Of a DNA stretch of 64,000 nt, positions 23,861-35,464 are shown in pieces. The notes under the pieces were generated by a model. The model was not told where the DNA came from, ran no database searches, and was given only the letters and a program-made list of their open reading frames with translations. Within the stretch, counting starts at the first letter, position 1, and each line of letters opens with the position of its first letter. Made by a program: the position numbers and the translations under genes. This DNA comes from Sabellastarte sp. h YS-2021 (lineage: Eukaryota; Annelida; Polychaeta; Sabellida; Sabellidae), in NCBI GenBank assembly GCA_964017235.1, contig OZ024935.1:1178001-1242000 (forward strand), read 5' to 3'.

Positions 23861-24080
23861 TATTTAGTGTTTTATGTCGTGTCTAGTACCTTTGTATATT
23901 TGTTATATTGTGATGGGTAGGGTGGAGGAAACCAGTACATACAGTTGATTCCAGTTTTGTACTCAAAACCACAGACTATCCACATACAACTACCAGCTTT
24001 CCCACTTGCGGCCAGGCTGGGATTCACACTCTGGCTTCAGAGGTGGGAGGTTAGTGTCTCACCACAACACTTCCATCCCC
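23861..24080 (-). mobile_element. tRNA-derived SINE, family A, diverged copy
   Basis: Minus-strand body AAGTGGGAAAGCTGGTAGTT, then CAACTGTATGTACTGGTTTC, and a tail CGACATAAAACACTAAATAA match the family A copies at 34.5, 35.5, 37.9 and 50.5 kb. The tRNA head (near 24020-24080) is degraded, although a GTGAATCCCAGCC B-box remnant remains. Confidence 0.8.
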
Positions 24081-25380
24081 CACCCTAGAAGCAGTCAAAG
24101 GTAGTAATGTATAAGTCCTTGAATCCCAAACTACACCATTGTTGTGTAGTTCAGTGTTGGTTTCATTATAATGGACACTCCCATAGCAGAAATTATGTGA
24201 CAAGTCAAGGAAGTCATGCTACATTTCACAACTGTGTTATCACAATAGAACAAAATGGGTGTTAAAGTAACCATAATGACATTGTACTCTGGTGGATATG
24301 ATGAATTATACAAAAATAGCTGCATTTTGGAAAAAGATTTTTACTCATTCACAGAATAATTCATGTGAAAAAAGTCATGAATAAAAATGGATGAAACATG
24401 TCTGTTGCAAGCACTCGTTTGGAAACCACTTATTTTATTATTGTTTTAAAATTTCATTGACATTAAAATTTATAAAAACTTGATGAATAAATACCACTTA
24501 TCAATGAAGAGATTTCTGAAGAAAATGCTAACTAATACATTTTACTTATCACCAGCTGTCATTTACTTGGACATGAAATTATGTCACCTCCACATTGGTA
24601 ATATTGATAAAATGGACTTTTTCTTAATACCAAAATACAATTTTGTGTTGCTCATTCCCCAAGGTCCCGAAAACAAATAAAGAAATGGGATTAAAGTATT
24701 TTATTGGTATATAACAGAATAAAAGTGACTGCTACCGTTCTTGTTAAGATATGATAGATATAACTTATAAACTCACAAAACCTTGTTAGAAATGCATATA
24801 GATATATCCAAATTAAATAAAATATAAGTTGAAGAGGGGAGAGCAAGGGATTCAAACCCTAGACCAATAAGGTTGTCTATAAAAATGATCTTTACAAGGT
24901 GATAATTAAAGTGAAGTTTAAAGTGAAAAGAATGGTCTCCAATTAGACGCAAGGAAACTTAGGTCAGAAATGACCATGATGCACTAATTGAAACCAGATG
25001 ACCCTGCAAAGGTCAACTTGAGTTCAGATAATGAGAAAAAAATAGGTCAGACGAGTCCATAATCAAATCTATATGTTATTAAGATAAACATTAAGATAAT
25101 ACAGATATATATATATAATATATATATAGCCCAGGATTAAAAAGAAGCCCTTTGCTAAATCAACTTAAAATCTCGGACTCTATAAAATCGTTCTCCCAGA
25201 AACTTTAACCCCTGCAACATTGGCCCCTAAATTAAACCAAAAACAAATATCCAAGAATTTCACAATATTTTGAGCAATATTTGTCAAACTGCAATTATCA
25301 TACATCAACAATATCTGGAGGCTGCAATCCATTACTTTTATGTCCAAACATCCTATCTTTCAACAGTTATTTTAGAATTA
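24081..25380. other. Gene-less stretch
   Basis: AT-rich. An AT-dinucleotide palindrome lies at about 25106-25128. GGGATTCAAACCCTAG near 24848 resembles a pol III B box in isolation. No coding sequence. Confidence 0.45.
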
Positions 25381-25542
25381 TTTAAAATAAGGCCAAAAGG
25401 GGTTTCGGTCTACTAGCGTGAGCCACAAAGCCATCAGAGACACAAGTAGTGCACTGAGGCGGTCACCCATCAAAGTACTAACATAGCCCATTGATGCTTA
25501 ACATCGGTGATTTGACAGGTACTCATCACACTACGTCACAGT
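25381..25542 (-). mobile_element. 5S rRNA-derived SINE or 5S pseudogene
   Basis: Read on the minus strand, 25540-25456 resembles 5S rRNA across its internal promoter. An A-box region GTTAAGCATCAATGGGC is followed by a TTAGTACTTTGATGGG C-box region and GTGACCGCC, against the canonical GCTAAGCAGGGTCGGGC, TTAGTACTTGGATGGG, AGACCGCC. After the 5S part an unrelated stretch follows to about 25381, which favours a 5S-headed SINE (SINE3 type) over a simple pseudogene. The 5' quarter of 5S is poorly conserved. Confidence 0.8.
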
Positions 25543-25849
25543 TAATGAAAGTCTGAAGACAAAAAAGATGAAAAAACAAACAGGAAACAGTGATCTCTAG
25601 AACCCAAGCCTTGCTAGAGCTTGCTAGAACTCGTGCTTAACTTTATTAACTTAAATATTCTTCCATGATTGCAACAAATAGAACTGACGCAGTGACACTG
25701 TTGTTATTAAATAGTAAACTTTTGCATGCACTGAATCTGACATAGTTCATTTACTAATACTAAAAAACATTACATTTCACACATTACATTTATTCTATGT
25801 TGAACCAAGTGATGTTTTGACTTCCAGGAATTATTGATTAACCCAGATA

Positions 25850-26170
25850 GTCTATATAAAGTGACAATCTTCAATTATGCACAAAACAATTGTTTACAAG
25901 TCTCTGCTCTTCACAGTACTCAATTAGTGGCGTCTTTGTGTCTTTGTTTGGATTCCATGTTCCTACAGTATTCATCATTCTAAAATGGTACGCCGCGCAG
26001 TGACCTTAGACACGTCTTTTGCGCAATGCTGGAATCGCGAATATAGAACGGTAAATAAAACAACGCTGTTGAATTCTGCGTACATCGTTCTTTCGCATAC
26101 AAATGTAAACAAACAACTCCCGGTAGAATTAGTGGTTAAAATGTTTATAAAATTGTCATTTCTTGCTTGA
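25850..26170. promoter_or_regulatory. CpG cluster, possible promoter or first exon
   Basis: Between 25985 and 26125 there are about a dozen CpG dinucleotides (CGCCGCG, GCGCAA, TCGCGA, TCGTTC, CCGG), while neighbouring kilobases have almost none. A TATATAAAG word lies at about 25853. A 61-codon plus-strand frame (25985-26170) overlaps it but shows no family. In an otherwise CpG-poor region this may mark an unmethylated promoter, but no downstream gene is recognised. Confidence 0.35.
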
Positions 26171-26410
26171 TTTTAACAATTAACATATCGTTTTAAAGCT
26201 TACAGCAAAATAAAAGCATCTACAATGACAATCTGTCAATATTTCATAACAATTTCTGTGAAAATAGAGTAACACAAAACACTTGTTTTTTTACCCTAGA
26301 TATCATTATGTATGTTGCATTGATGGAACAGCCAACATGGCGTTAGATTTGTTTTGATCTTTGCGTAAGATTTGCCCCTTATTTCGACTAAAATAATTTG
26401 TAACCATTTT

Positions 26411-26570
26411 AGAATAGGAATAAAAGACAAATTCTCGTGCTTTATGATGGTTTGAAACTATCGATCTGCTGTATTAAAGCACTCAGCCCTTCGGGCTTCG
26501 TGGCTTTAATGCAGCCGCTCGATAGTTTAAAACCATCATAAAGCACTCGAATATGTCTTTTATTCCTATA
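26411..26570. mobile_element. Foldback MITE with long near-perfect arms
   Basis: The two arms pair over about 70 bases each. TAGGAATAAAAGACA (26415) faces TGTCTTTTATTCCTA (to 26568), TGCTTTATGATGGTTT faces AAACCATCATAAAGCA, AACTATCG faces CGATAGTTT, and ATTAAAGC faces GCTTTAAT. The apex AGCCC-TTCG-GGCT is an exceptionally stable tetraloop. Flanking TAACCAT words occur on both sides. No coding frame; mobilised in trans if at all. Confidence 0.88.
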
Positions 26571-26574
26571 TTAT

Positions 26575-27595
26575 AACCATATTTGGAAATATGTTCATGA
26601 ATTCACATCATAAGATTAGTTGGATGATCTTCTCTTTGTTTGACCTAAACAACAAAGTGGCTCACAGTACCAAATGTGAAGTTTTTACCTGTTTTAGGTA
26701 TTTAAAGTGTCTGGTTTACTTACTATTCAGGTATTGAAGTGATATTACTGCTGCTGCGGTGTAGAATTAAACTTTTGAAAAATACATGATGCCATTGTAT
26801 TATATATTTATACTATACTTTTACCATAGGACTTCAGTCAAGCCAACTCATAAACGAGTTTACATGAACAAGTAAAGTATATGATAATTAAGAACCAGTA
26901 TGTAAATATGTTTAAACAAAGTAAGAATAAAATTGACAAGTTAACAGTATTCCACCCATATTTATAGTAGTGCCATAGACACATGACCTATGGGAAAGTG
27001 TAGTGTGAACAGTGGCGAAGCAGGGGAGGTGGGAATTTGCTTTTAACCCCAAGACTTTCAAATTCAAAGTGACAGGTACATGTACACATTGTAGCTTGGG
27101 TAGCCCCAAAAGGCAGGAACATTTGATATCCTGACACTATTCATTAGCTACATAACAATTAAACAAACTATAAAACGAATCAGGCTTAGACTGGAAAGTT
27201 GTGCCCAGGCAACAACAACCAAAAGCACTATATCACAGATCCTGATTCCACAAGAGGTGCTGTAAATTTGTGAAATTTGGGGTTCGATGTTTGTTTTTTT
27301 CTAGATCAAACAATTATCAAACTAAAGTTTTCAAAGCCAGTAAAAATTGAAAAAACTACCATAAAATCTTATTAGTTTGTTGAAAATATGGTTAAACAGT
27401 AAAAAAAATCATTGAAATTTTCGGAAAATTTCACCATATTCTTAATAATAGTAAATTTTATAGATGGGCAAAAATAGCATCCTTTGTGATGTTGGTGGTA
27501 TCTAAACATATTAAGGAGTCCGAATTTCAAACATTTGTACCAAACTTTGTTTTTGGGGCAGTCAAAAAGTGAACAATTGAACTTCTACAAACATC
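26575..27595. other. Gene-less stretch
   Basis: No recognised coding sequence or repeat. Confidence 0.5.
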
Positions 27596-27599
27596 ATTC

Positions 27600-27866
27600 C
27601 AGCACTATAGTCAAGTACAGGCCAAGGAGTCAAGTGACTAACATTCCCCTTACTGAAAGACTGAGTCTCTGGGATAACCATGTACCAACATTGCTGGGGA
27701 TTTTAACCTGGGTGCTTCAGTCCACCACTGGGGATAAGACCCAATGACAGAGTGAAACCATTATAAGTGGACATTCAAGTCTTTATACACCTGCCTTTAC
27801 ATGGGATTAAATCCAGGTCTCCTGTGTTTCTATGCAAGTGTGTGACCCACTAGGCCACAGTGGGTC
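27600..27866 (-). mobile_element. tRNA-derived SINE, family C, near full length
   Basis: On the minus strand: A box TGGCCTAGTGGGTCACA (27857-27841), B box GGATTTAATCCC (27814-27803), then a body with CACTCTGTCATTGGGTC, TATCCCCAGTGGTGGACTG and GAGACTCAGTCTTTCAGTAA, followed by CCTTGGCCTGTACTT. The body matches two plus-strand copies at 58145-58400 and 59160-59400, which shows the family is dispersed. Confidence 0.75.
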
Positions 27867-28411
27867 ATGTCAATAGCTATAGTTATTGCATACTTTCATC
27901 CCTGGAACCTATCTGCCCCATTAAGCTGTGTAAGACTTACACAAGCGACATTGGTGCATGGTATATAGCCATATACAAAATATATTATAAATTATACATA
28001 TTTCATTCTTTAGAAATATTGATTAGTAAAGGTAGTTACAGATGGTACCTCAAGCATTTTGTTAATAATTTATACCCATTTGTCATTGGCGATATTTACC
28101 CCTGGCTGGCTGTACCACCCGTCCTTTGCTACTAGAGGAGCACCTTCACAGTCTGCCAGTTCAAAAGTTGGGTTGTAGGGGTAAAATTGGCCTCCCTCAA
28201 TGTGGCCTGTCCATTTGCAGCCAGTTAACTAGTTTTGTTAACAATCAACTTCTTCTTCAGGAGACCAAACATGTACCAACTGATTTCAAAAGCTCCAATG
28301 TTTCTCCTTTGTCGATTGTCTTATTGGCCATACATGCTATTTTTTCATAAGAAATATGTCGCTTGGAAGTCAGTAAATTGCCTGATAAATTTCTGATAAT
28401 AAAAGCATGTA

Positions 28412-28449
28412 TTTCGACGTTCTTGGGTTAGAGCATGGTCTCATCAAAG
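28412..28449 (-). ncRNA. Hammerhead-ribozyme-like core of the PLE, probably inactive
   Basis: On the minus strand the core words TTGATGAG and CGAAA are separated by a short segment that can pair GAC with GTC. Hammerhead ribozymes need CUGAUGA...GAAA, and PLE ends often carry them (established). Here C3 is replaced by T and the middle stem is weak, so this looks like a relic. The match is short, and chance is possible. Confidence 0.35.
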
Positions 28450-28648
28450 GTTTGATGGGATTAATGCTTATAGGGAAACTTCCAGAAAACTGGAGCAAAC
28501 AGGTAAACAGGAGACCACAATAAGGCAGAACATCCAACAGACAAGAAGACCATTGAAAAAACTATTTCTTGGTCTAATCAACAGTTTATAATCACATTAG
28601 TTGACCTACTTTAAACTTATTTATCTCATAATCACAGTCTTTTTAATC

Positions 28649-29189
28649 ATGGCTGATTCTGAGGATATCCTGACATGTATTAAGGAGGATAGTCAAAACT
28701 ACCCCCCTGGCATTTAATTACCAGGTAAAAGTATGGATAGTCTAATTGGACATACGGTGATTAATATATCAGACATTCCACTTGACACACCACAGATTGA
28801 AGCCCTCCAAAAGGGTCTGACTTTTTGCACTACCCCAGGACCACCACAGAAATCTTTGATCTGGAAAGACTTTAAGGCCTTCCACAGAGGGCTGGTCGTA
28901 CAATATCACTTCTACAATGACAAAAACATTCTAGACAGTCAAGACAGAGAACTGGTATCAATACTTGCATCTAACTTAGATGACAATACCAATCCCTATA
29001 AGGAGATCCACTCCAAAAGTAAACCAAAAAGCAATTGGTTACCAAACAACACTCATATATCATTAAAAGTTTCAAAATGGCTTTCAAAAATAACCTACTC
29101 CACAGTAAATTACCCAAAACAGAACAAATAACCTCACCAAGGAGCAAAGAGCAGGAATCCAAGCCTTACAAAATAACCCAAAAATAGTT
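28649..29189 (+). pseudogene. PLE N-terminal region
   Basis: Starts ATG GCT GAT (28649), has an in-frame TAA near 28715, and continues through 28733-29131 with IEALQKGLTFCTTPGPP, the conserved 'LSKGLSFCPTP'-type block that precedes the RT in Penelope elements, and WKDFKAFHRGLVVQYHF. It ends in a frameshift/stop near 29131, then resumes in another frame. Confidence 0.85.
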
Positions 29190-30276
29190 ATGAAAACAGC
29201 AGACAAAGGATCTGCAGTTGTAGTAATGAATACTGAAGACTACCTCAGGGAAGGGTACAGACAAGTATTGGATCAAAAACTCTATACAAAGATAGAACAT
29301 GATTCAACACATGAAGTTTCAGAAAAGATAACAGAAAAAACTCATACACATGAAGTCAAAAGGACTTATCTCAGAAAAGAATGTCGAATTCCTAAAACCC
29401 ACAAATTGCAGACATGCCCATTTTTACCTCCTTCCAAAGATCCAGAAAAAAGGAATACCAGGAAGACCTATTTGCAGGTCAGTAAATTAACCAACTGCAA
29501 ACATTTAGCAAGTTTGTGGATGAACATATTAAAAAATATGTCCCCCATACCAAGTCTTACATTAGATACAAACAGGATTTCATCAGTAAAGTCACCCAAT
29601 TGGGCCCAATTCCTGAAGGAGCCAACTTTAGATGTAACCTCCCTATACACCAACATTTCAAACCATGAAGGAATGATTGCAGTAGCTGATCATATGAGAA
29701 GGAACTCTAGTAAAGGTCCAATAGCTATATACATACTAGAACTACTAAAATTAGTTTTACATAAAATGTACTTTGAATTCAACAATGAATTTTTCTTACA
29801 AATAGGAGGTACTGCTATGGGTTACGGCATTGGCACCAAATTATGCAAACTTATTCATGGATACGTTTGAAACAAAAACATTGGATAATTATCCATTAAA
29901 ACCTCCAATATGGAAAAGATTTATTGAGGACATCTTTATAATATGGACACATGGCGAAGAAAGCGCCAATCAATTTGTAAAGTACCTCAATAGTCTTCAT
30001 CCAACCATCAAGTTCACATCTGAAACAAGCAAAGAAAGTATTAATTTCTTAGATGCAACTGTAAAACTGGACAGTAAAAGGGAAATAATTACAACCTTGC
30101 ATAATAAACCCATTGACACACACCTGTTCTTACATCACACAAGTTCACACCCTGATACTGTGATGACAAAAGGACCATGTGGACAGTACCTTAGAATAAG
30201 GAAAATATGTACCTTAGATAGTGACTTCAAAACTCAATGCGGACAAACTCACCTCCTACTACCTGAACAGGGGTGA
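29190..30276 (+). pseudogene. PLE reverse transcriptase
   Basis: Landmarks in order: IVMKTADKGSAVVVMNTEDY (29181-29240), HFYLLPKIQKKGIPGRPI in a second frame (near 29420-29470), TLDVTSLYTNI (motif A Asp, near 29630), IGGTAMG (near 29803), then MAPNYANLF in a shifted frame (29830), and WKRFIEDIFIIW (near 29910-29945). The last is the catalytic block, normally YIDD; here it reads FIED. SINFLDATV and LHHTSSHPDTVMTKGP follow. At least three frame changes make it non-functional. Confidence 0.9.
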
Positions 30277-31017
30277 CCCTCTGAAGCAACTTAAAAATCA
30301 TTATAAGAGGGTTGCCAAACTTACCCAGAACTCCTCACTGATAAATCCAAACAGGACACTGAAACCCCACCTGTTATGATATGTAGATTCAACCCAATGA
30401 ACCCACACATTAAGAAGTTTATACATTCAAACTGGAACATTATCCAGCACTGTGAAGAACTAAAAAGAATCTTCACACAAAAATCACTTATTGGGTTCTA
30501 CCGATTACCTAATCTGAGAAATATTCTCACATCCAATAAAATAACTTACCCTCCAACTAACAAAACCTTGGTGATAGACAAACCAAAAGCCTGTACTAGA
30601 CTTGGCAGGTACACATACAGCCCTAAACTGAGTAAAATCAGCAATTTCACTAGTCATCACACAGGCAAAGACTATAAATGTACAAATTTACCAAAATCAC
30701 CATACCTTACATGTGAAATCAGCAACAGTATTTATCTGATTGAATGCACACTATGTGGTAAACAATATATTGGTGAAACTGGAAAACCACTTAGAAACAG
30801 GATTTATGAACACACAGCAAGTGTCAAAAGCAGGTAGAATGCAGAGACACCAGTCCACTCAGACAATCACTCATATTCAAATATGAGATTTAGTGTGATT
30901 CAATGGTTAATATCTAACATTAACCCATATACTCAAGATGTACGCAGAGCAAGAGAATTGTATTTTATTTGGGAGGTCCCTACCATTAACCCTATTGGCA
31001 TCAATCATTTTGTGTAA
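30227..31017 (+). pseudogene. PLE linker and GIY-YIG endonuclease
   Basis: The main frame 30376-30837 carries YKCTNLPKSPYLTC (paired cysteines), then SIYLIECTLCGKQYIGETG (residues about 118-136): the GIY-YIG core with an added CxxC and the conserved LRNRIYEH helix (Arg140, Arg142, Glu145). A TAG near 30836 interrupts it. The same frame then reads through to about 31015 with RFSVIQWL and RARELYFIW. The domain nicks target DNA to prime reverse transcription. Confidence 0.9.
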
Positions 31018-31159
31018 TATTAATTCCTCTATTGGTATAGATTGTGCCCCTTTACCGCTATACCCCCATACTGTTTTTTCCACTAAAACATCTTATCATA
31101 CTTTGCATGTCGTCAGCCACATGTGAACTCTTTTTCCTCCCGGCTTTGTTGTGATTTTA

Positions 31160-32062
31160 ATTATAATACTTAAGTACTTTTATTTTGCTTAATCTCTGTC
31201 TTAACAGACTGTAGACACACAATACAGAAAATGAAAGATCTATAATCATATAAGCAGAGACATAACCGGGATAGACTGGGAGAAAAACTGGAAAAACAGA
31301 AACTATTGTGGACATGCTTTTCCAAAGAGGTATTCTTTAAGTGATTTCTGAATGAGGAGAGAGAAGTGGCTGGATGTTTATCATCAGGCAGATCATTCAA
31401 GATCTCTGAAGCATCATATGCAAAGCTGAGAACAAAGTGCTTAGTAGACTTATACTGATGATTTGAAGTGTGGAACCTCAAGTATACTAACAGCTTGACT
31501 TCCATGAGTATTCTACAGAGTATGTCTAGGTTTAAGCATAGATTCAAAACAGTTAAGATAACCACTTTGAAGGAACTTGTACACCAGTATGGCAGTCTTA
31601 AATACAGAGTGGTGCTCAACAGGCAACCAGTGGAGAGTTTGTCTGATAGGAGTGATGTGTGAGTACTTGATGGTATTGGTGAGGATTCAAGAAAGACTGT
31701 ACTGGACACATTGCAGCTTGTGAAGATCAATAGCAGAGAGTTTCCTAAACAAGGAATTAGAGTAGTTACATCAACTACCAACTTTATCTTTTATAGTCAT
31801 AAAAGCAACATCATGTGTGAGTTACATCTGAGACACAGAAGACCCCAGATTTGAACAAAACAAGACATACAGGTGTTCTGAATATGCCGCAAAGAAATCT
31901 TAGTCAAACCACATGCCAAGTTTCGGAGCAGTTTTTCAACCTATGACAAGCCAGAGCTATATTCTTGTGTGTACGATGAAGAGATAGCCACATATCATCA
32001 GCATAAAACTGGAAACTTATGCCAGGATGATTTTGAATAACTTACTTGATTTTGAATAACTT
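31160..32062 (-). mobile_element. CR1-like LINE, 5'-truncated, with 3' tail
   Basis: Minus strand from about 32045: HPGISFQFYADDMWLSLHR (intact YADD), a decayed middle, KLSTGCLLSTTLYLRLPYWC in one frame, then HNQYKSTKHFVLSFAYDASEILNDL-type C-terminal sequence near 31390-31460. The left end has the family's tail words (AGAGATTAAGC, ATAAAAGT near 31165-31200). Several frameshifts. It abuts the 3' end of the Penelope-like element. Confidence 0.87.
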
Positions 32063-33710
32063 AGTTCTTAGTCACACTATGGAATAAGCCTGCTGTAAGC
32101 CATGAGGATGGAATGCAGATTAGTTAGACTTTATATTCTGCCAAGCAATCATATTTGAAAAAAGATATTAGATAATACAGGGAAATAGGTGGAGATAAGA
32201 TACAGATAGAGAGATATAGTATGATGTAGAGATATCTAGTAATAAATATTAAATGAGATTGATAGAATAGATAGAGCATAAACATCTTATGCAATGAAAT
32301 ATATTAAGAGTTCGACATACAAAATTAGTGGCATAAGTTTTATTAGTGGCATAAGTAGTTTGCCCTGCTTCTCAACATCCATCTTCATCCAGTGTTATTA
32401 CAAATAGAATGTCTTACAAAGAAGAAAACTTCGCCAAACGGAATCCAGATCTAACAATTCCCTTGAATAAACTGGCTTATTTAAATTTATATTAGACATA
32501 TAACTTATAGTAAGAAAAAGCCAATAGTACATTTGTAACACTAACTTGTCATTAGACCAGTTTGTCCATTTCTTTGAATAATAGGTCTCAAAGTTTTGAG
32601 ATATTTTTTGGAATATTATTTGAGTGACCCAAGAAAATATTTACCATGAAATTGTTTTACTTTTAAGTTTTTACAGCTAATATGGAAGTAATACTAAAAT
32701 CAAAGATATTAATGGCATTAAGTGCAATTAATTACATAGTTTTGTTTAACGTACTGAGCTTCTTGCAATTGCAAAACATCAAAATATTTACAAAGAACTT
32801 TCTAAACGAAAGAAAGACTTTGCTTAAATTAATAGACATGCCTTATGTTATCAAAAATACATTTAATGAATGCACTTAAAATTGCACTTTTTTATCCTGG
32901 GTATCTTCACTCCACTTTTAACATTTTTCCTAAGGCATCAGCTGTCAAAGTAATTGCTCATGAATAAACTATTGGAACCTCATGGATTTGATTTTTGTTA
33001 ATCATTAAGTCTGTGTTTTCAGCTCAAATTTTGCTAAAACTAAATCACAAAATATATTGATTAGAGACAAGCATTGCATTATATTGGTGATGTTATCTTT
33101 CCTCTTTATTATATTTTGAGGAAAGTTGATTATTAAACAAACTTCTCGTTTTGAAGTACAAAGATTAATATAATCTTGATGTACATGACAAACTCATATA
33201 CTCATGAAAAGGGACATGTTTTGTCTTTTGCAAAATATCTACACAAAATGTTTATCATAAAGGAAAAATGTTTTTAAATCAAAGTAAGATACCAAGTAGT
33301 TATAATGTTCACTGAGTATTCTATCTTTTATAATAATCTTATCTTTATGTTTGTTGCATTTATTTTAACATTTTATTGTTTTATATGATGTAAGACACTG
33401 TTACCTCAACTTTAAGCCTATGTGTGAAATTCAACTTATCTTGCCCACAAGACATCATAAGCGCTAATACCAGGGGTTGGTTACTTAATCTTCTATAGTT
33501 TCATGTTGTTTTTTATCAATTCAAGCTCTTTGTCACTCTTTAAACCAGCCCAAATACCAAAAAGTAACACAATGTAACATTTCGTGCTTGTATGCATTTG
33601 AGAAACCTTCACTATGAGTAGATGTATATTATTTGACTTGGATACATATATCTTGTTCACCTTTTCAAGTCAAAGTTCAGGCTATATGCACCTTTCAATC
33701 CAATGTAATG
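32063..33710. other. Gene-less stretch
   Basis: AT-rich, with a short direct repeat TTGATTTTGAATAACTTA near 32030-32062 at the CR1 border. A 65-codon plus frame at 32682-32879 has no motif. No family recognised. Confidence 0.45.
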
Positions 33711-33711
33711 A

Positions 33712-33765
33712 GGATTTTTAGCATTAAATCCCCCTCATCCAACAGACTCTAAGGCACAACAAAAC
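33712..33765 (-). mobile_element. CR1 3' tail fragment
   Basis: Reverse complement reads GTTGTGCCTTAGAGTCTG, then a GGGGGATTTAATGCT stretch, matching the 3' UTR end of the CR1 copies at 8.3, 36.6, 46.4 and 62.1 kb. No coding part seen upstream. Confidence 0.55.
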
Positions 33766-34545
33766 ATGAACAAACACAGAAGAAGTTGAAGGTCCACTGA
33801 CATAACCAGGTTATTGCATAGAAGACACAAGTTGAAGTTATATAAGGCAGACCATCAGTGTATCTGCACATGACGCCCTCAGCATAACCATGTTATTAAG
33901 GAAAATATTGACCAAAATAATAGTCATAAAAGAAGATATAGTTTAATATAAACACATTAACAAATAGTAACTTAAATAGAGTAAGCATGACTCCATTAAA
34001 TCAAATATGCTGATATTAGAATGTTGGATGATAAAGTTTCTAAAGGAGTTTCTACACATATAGTTTGTACATGTGATCCTTACATATTTGGGAAAGTTTA
34101 TGTCCTTTATACTCAACATAATAATAAGTTTCTTATTTACTTCAAAATTTTAGAACAGTAAAAGTGGGTTCCACACAAGTAAAAACAATCAGCAAAAAAG
34201 GCTTAGATGACGATTCTAGGTTTGTTGTGAAATGGATGAAAAAACATGATACCTTTATCAACAGTATTATTTTGGTATTTCCTTGAAATTAATTTTTGAA
34301 AACTTCTGAAATTGCACTGACTTGCCTACTTGCTGAACTTTGGACCCATTGAATCAAGCGGCTATTTTGCTTATGGTCTGACCAAATTACAGCAGCATTG
34401 CGTACATGTAAAGGTGTTTTATAGAATAGCTCCTATGTCTCTATTTTGCCCTCATATTTTTGGATACTTACAAATGAAGGTAATACAGTATGCAGTATGA
34501 TCGTGGTATTATGGCAAAGAAGGTAAACTCTGCTAGTATTATTTA

Positions 34546-34743
34546 TTTTATTTATTTGGGGTTTTATGTCGCTTTCAACACTGTACAGATTATATCATGA
34601 CGGGTAGTTTTGTGGGCAGAGGTAACCAGTACATACAGTTGGTCAAGGTTCTGTACTGTAAACTGCCAACCATCAGTAAGCAACTATCAACTTTCCCACA
34701 TAATGTCCGGGGTTTGAACCGCCGACCTCAGAGATGGGAGGCG
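34546..34743 (-). mobile_element. SINE family A, 5'-truncated copy with TSD
   Basis: Tail TTTATTTGGGGTTTTATGTC at the left, body with CCAGTACATACAGTTGGTCA, and a B-box GGTTTGAACCGCC near the right end. The A box is missing. Flanked by a perfect 14-bp target-site duplication GCTAGTATTATTTA at 34532-34545 and 34744-34757, which proves target-primed insertion of a truncated copy. Confidence 0.93.
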
Positions 34744-35464
34744 GCTAGTATTATTTAGAAATTGTCATGTTATCTGATATAAATTACATGTGATATGGTG
34801 CAAAGATGTAAATATGACTAAAACTGTGATTACAAGGTGGAAGAAGTGTAACAGACCTATTCTGTACTTAAAGGCACCAGGCCTGTAACACATACAAACA
34901 CTGATTTCATTAAAATCAACAAATTGGTACTTGATTTAGAATGCAAAGTATTACACCAAGTGACATTAACAAGCAGTGATAGTATGACATACCAAACATT
35001 TAAAAAAAATGAAAAAAATAGAAAAGAAAATTTAATGAGTCACCAAGTTTTACTTGTTCTCTTATTTTGAAACTGGGAAACAGCAAACCTGCTATTTCAT
35101 CTATTCATGGGTTTTCTCTTAAGAAGACATAAATAAAAGTTTTATAGTTTCAGTTTTACATACATAGTACATACTCTTCTCTCAACTTACAATCATATGA
35201 AATTCTTCTTTCAGTTGAAGTCATCATTATTTCTGTCTAAATGTTGGCAAAGTTCTACAAAATTCTATTTCCTACAAACCAACGTCCCATCTACCTTTGG
35301 CTGTAAACTTGTCCATCCCATATTTAGAGACTGAGTATTTTGTTCAATTCAGTGTAATTCGCATTTTGACAGGGCTTTGGGGGTGATTTGACAAATCTAA
35401 GAAAGCAATTTACTTTCTGGAGCACATCAGAAAAAGTTTGCAAAACCTTGTCCAAGCTCTTATA

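Larger units (their letters stand above)
28380..31155 (+). mobile_element. Penelope-like element with GIY-YIG endonuclease
   Basis: Plus-strand coding runs from an ATG at 28649 to a stop near 31015: N-terminal PLE region, reverse transcriptase, linker, then zinc-binding plus GIY-YIG endonuclease. This order defines EN-containing Penelope-like elements. A hammerhead-like core lies upstream at 28412-28449. Several frameshifts and stops break the frame. A CR1 fragment begins just after the 3' end. No terminal repeats (pLTRs) were recognised. Confidence 0.92.

Noticed and set aside
26320..26360. GCCAACATGGCG with an ideal start context
   Set aside because: The frame stops after six codons with no donor before the stop.
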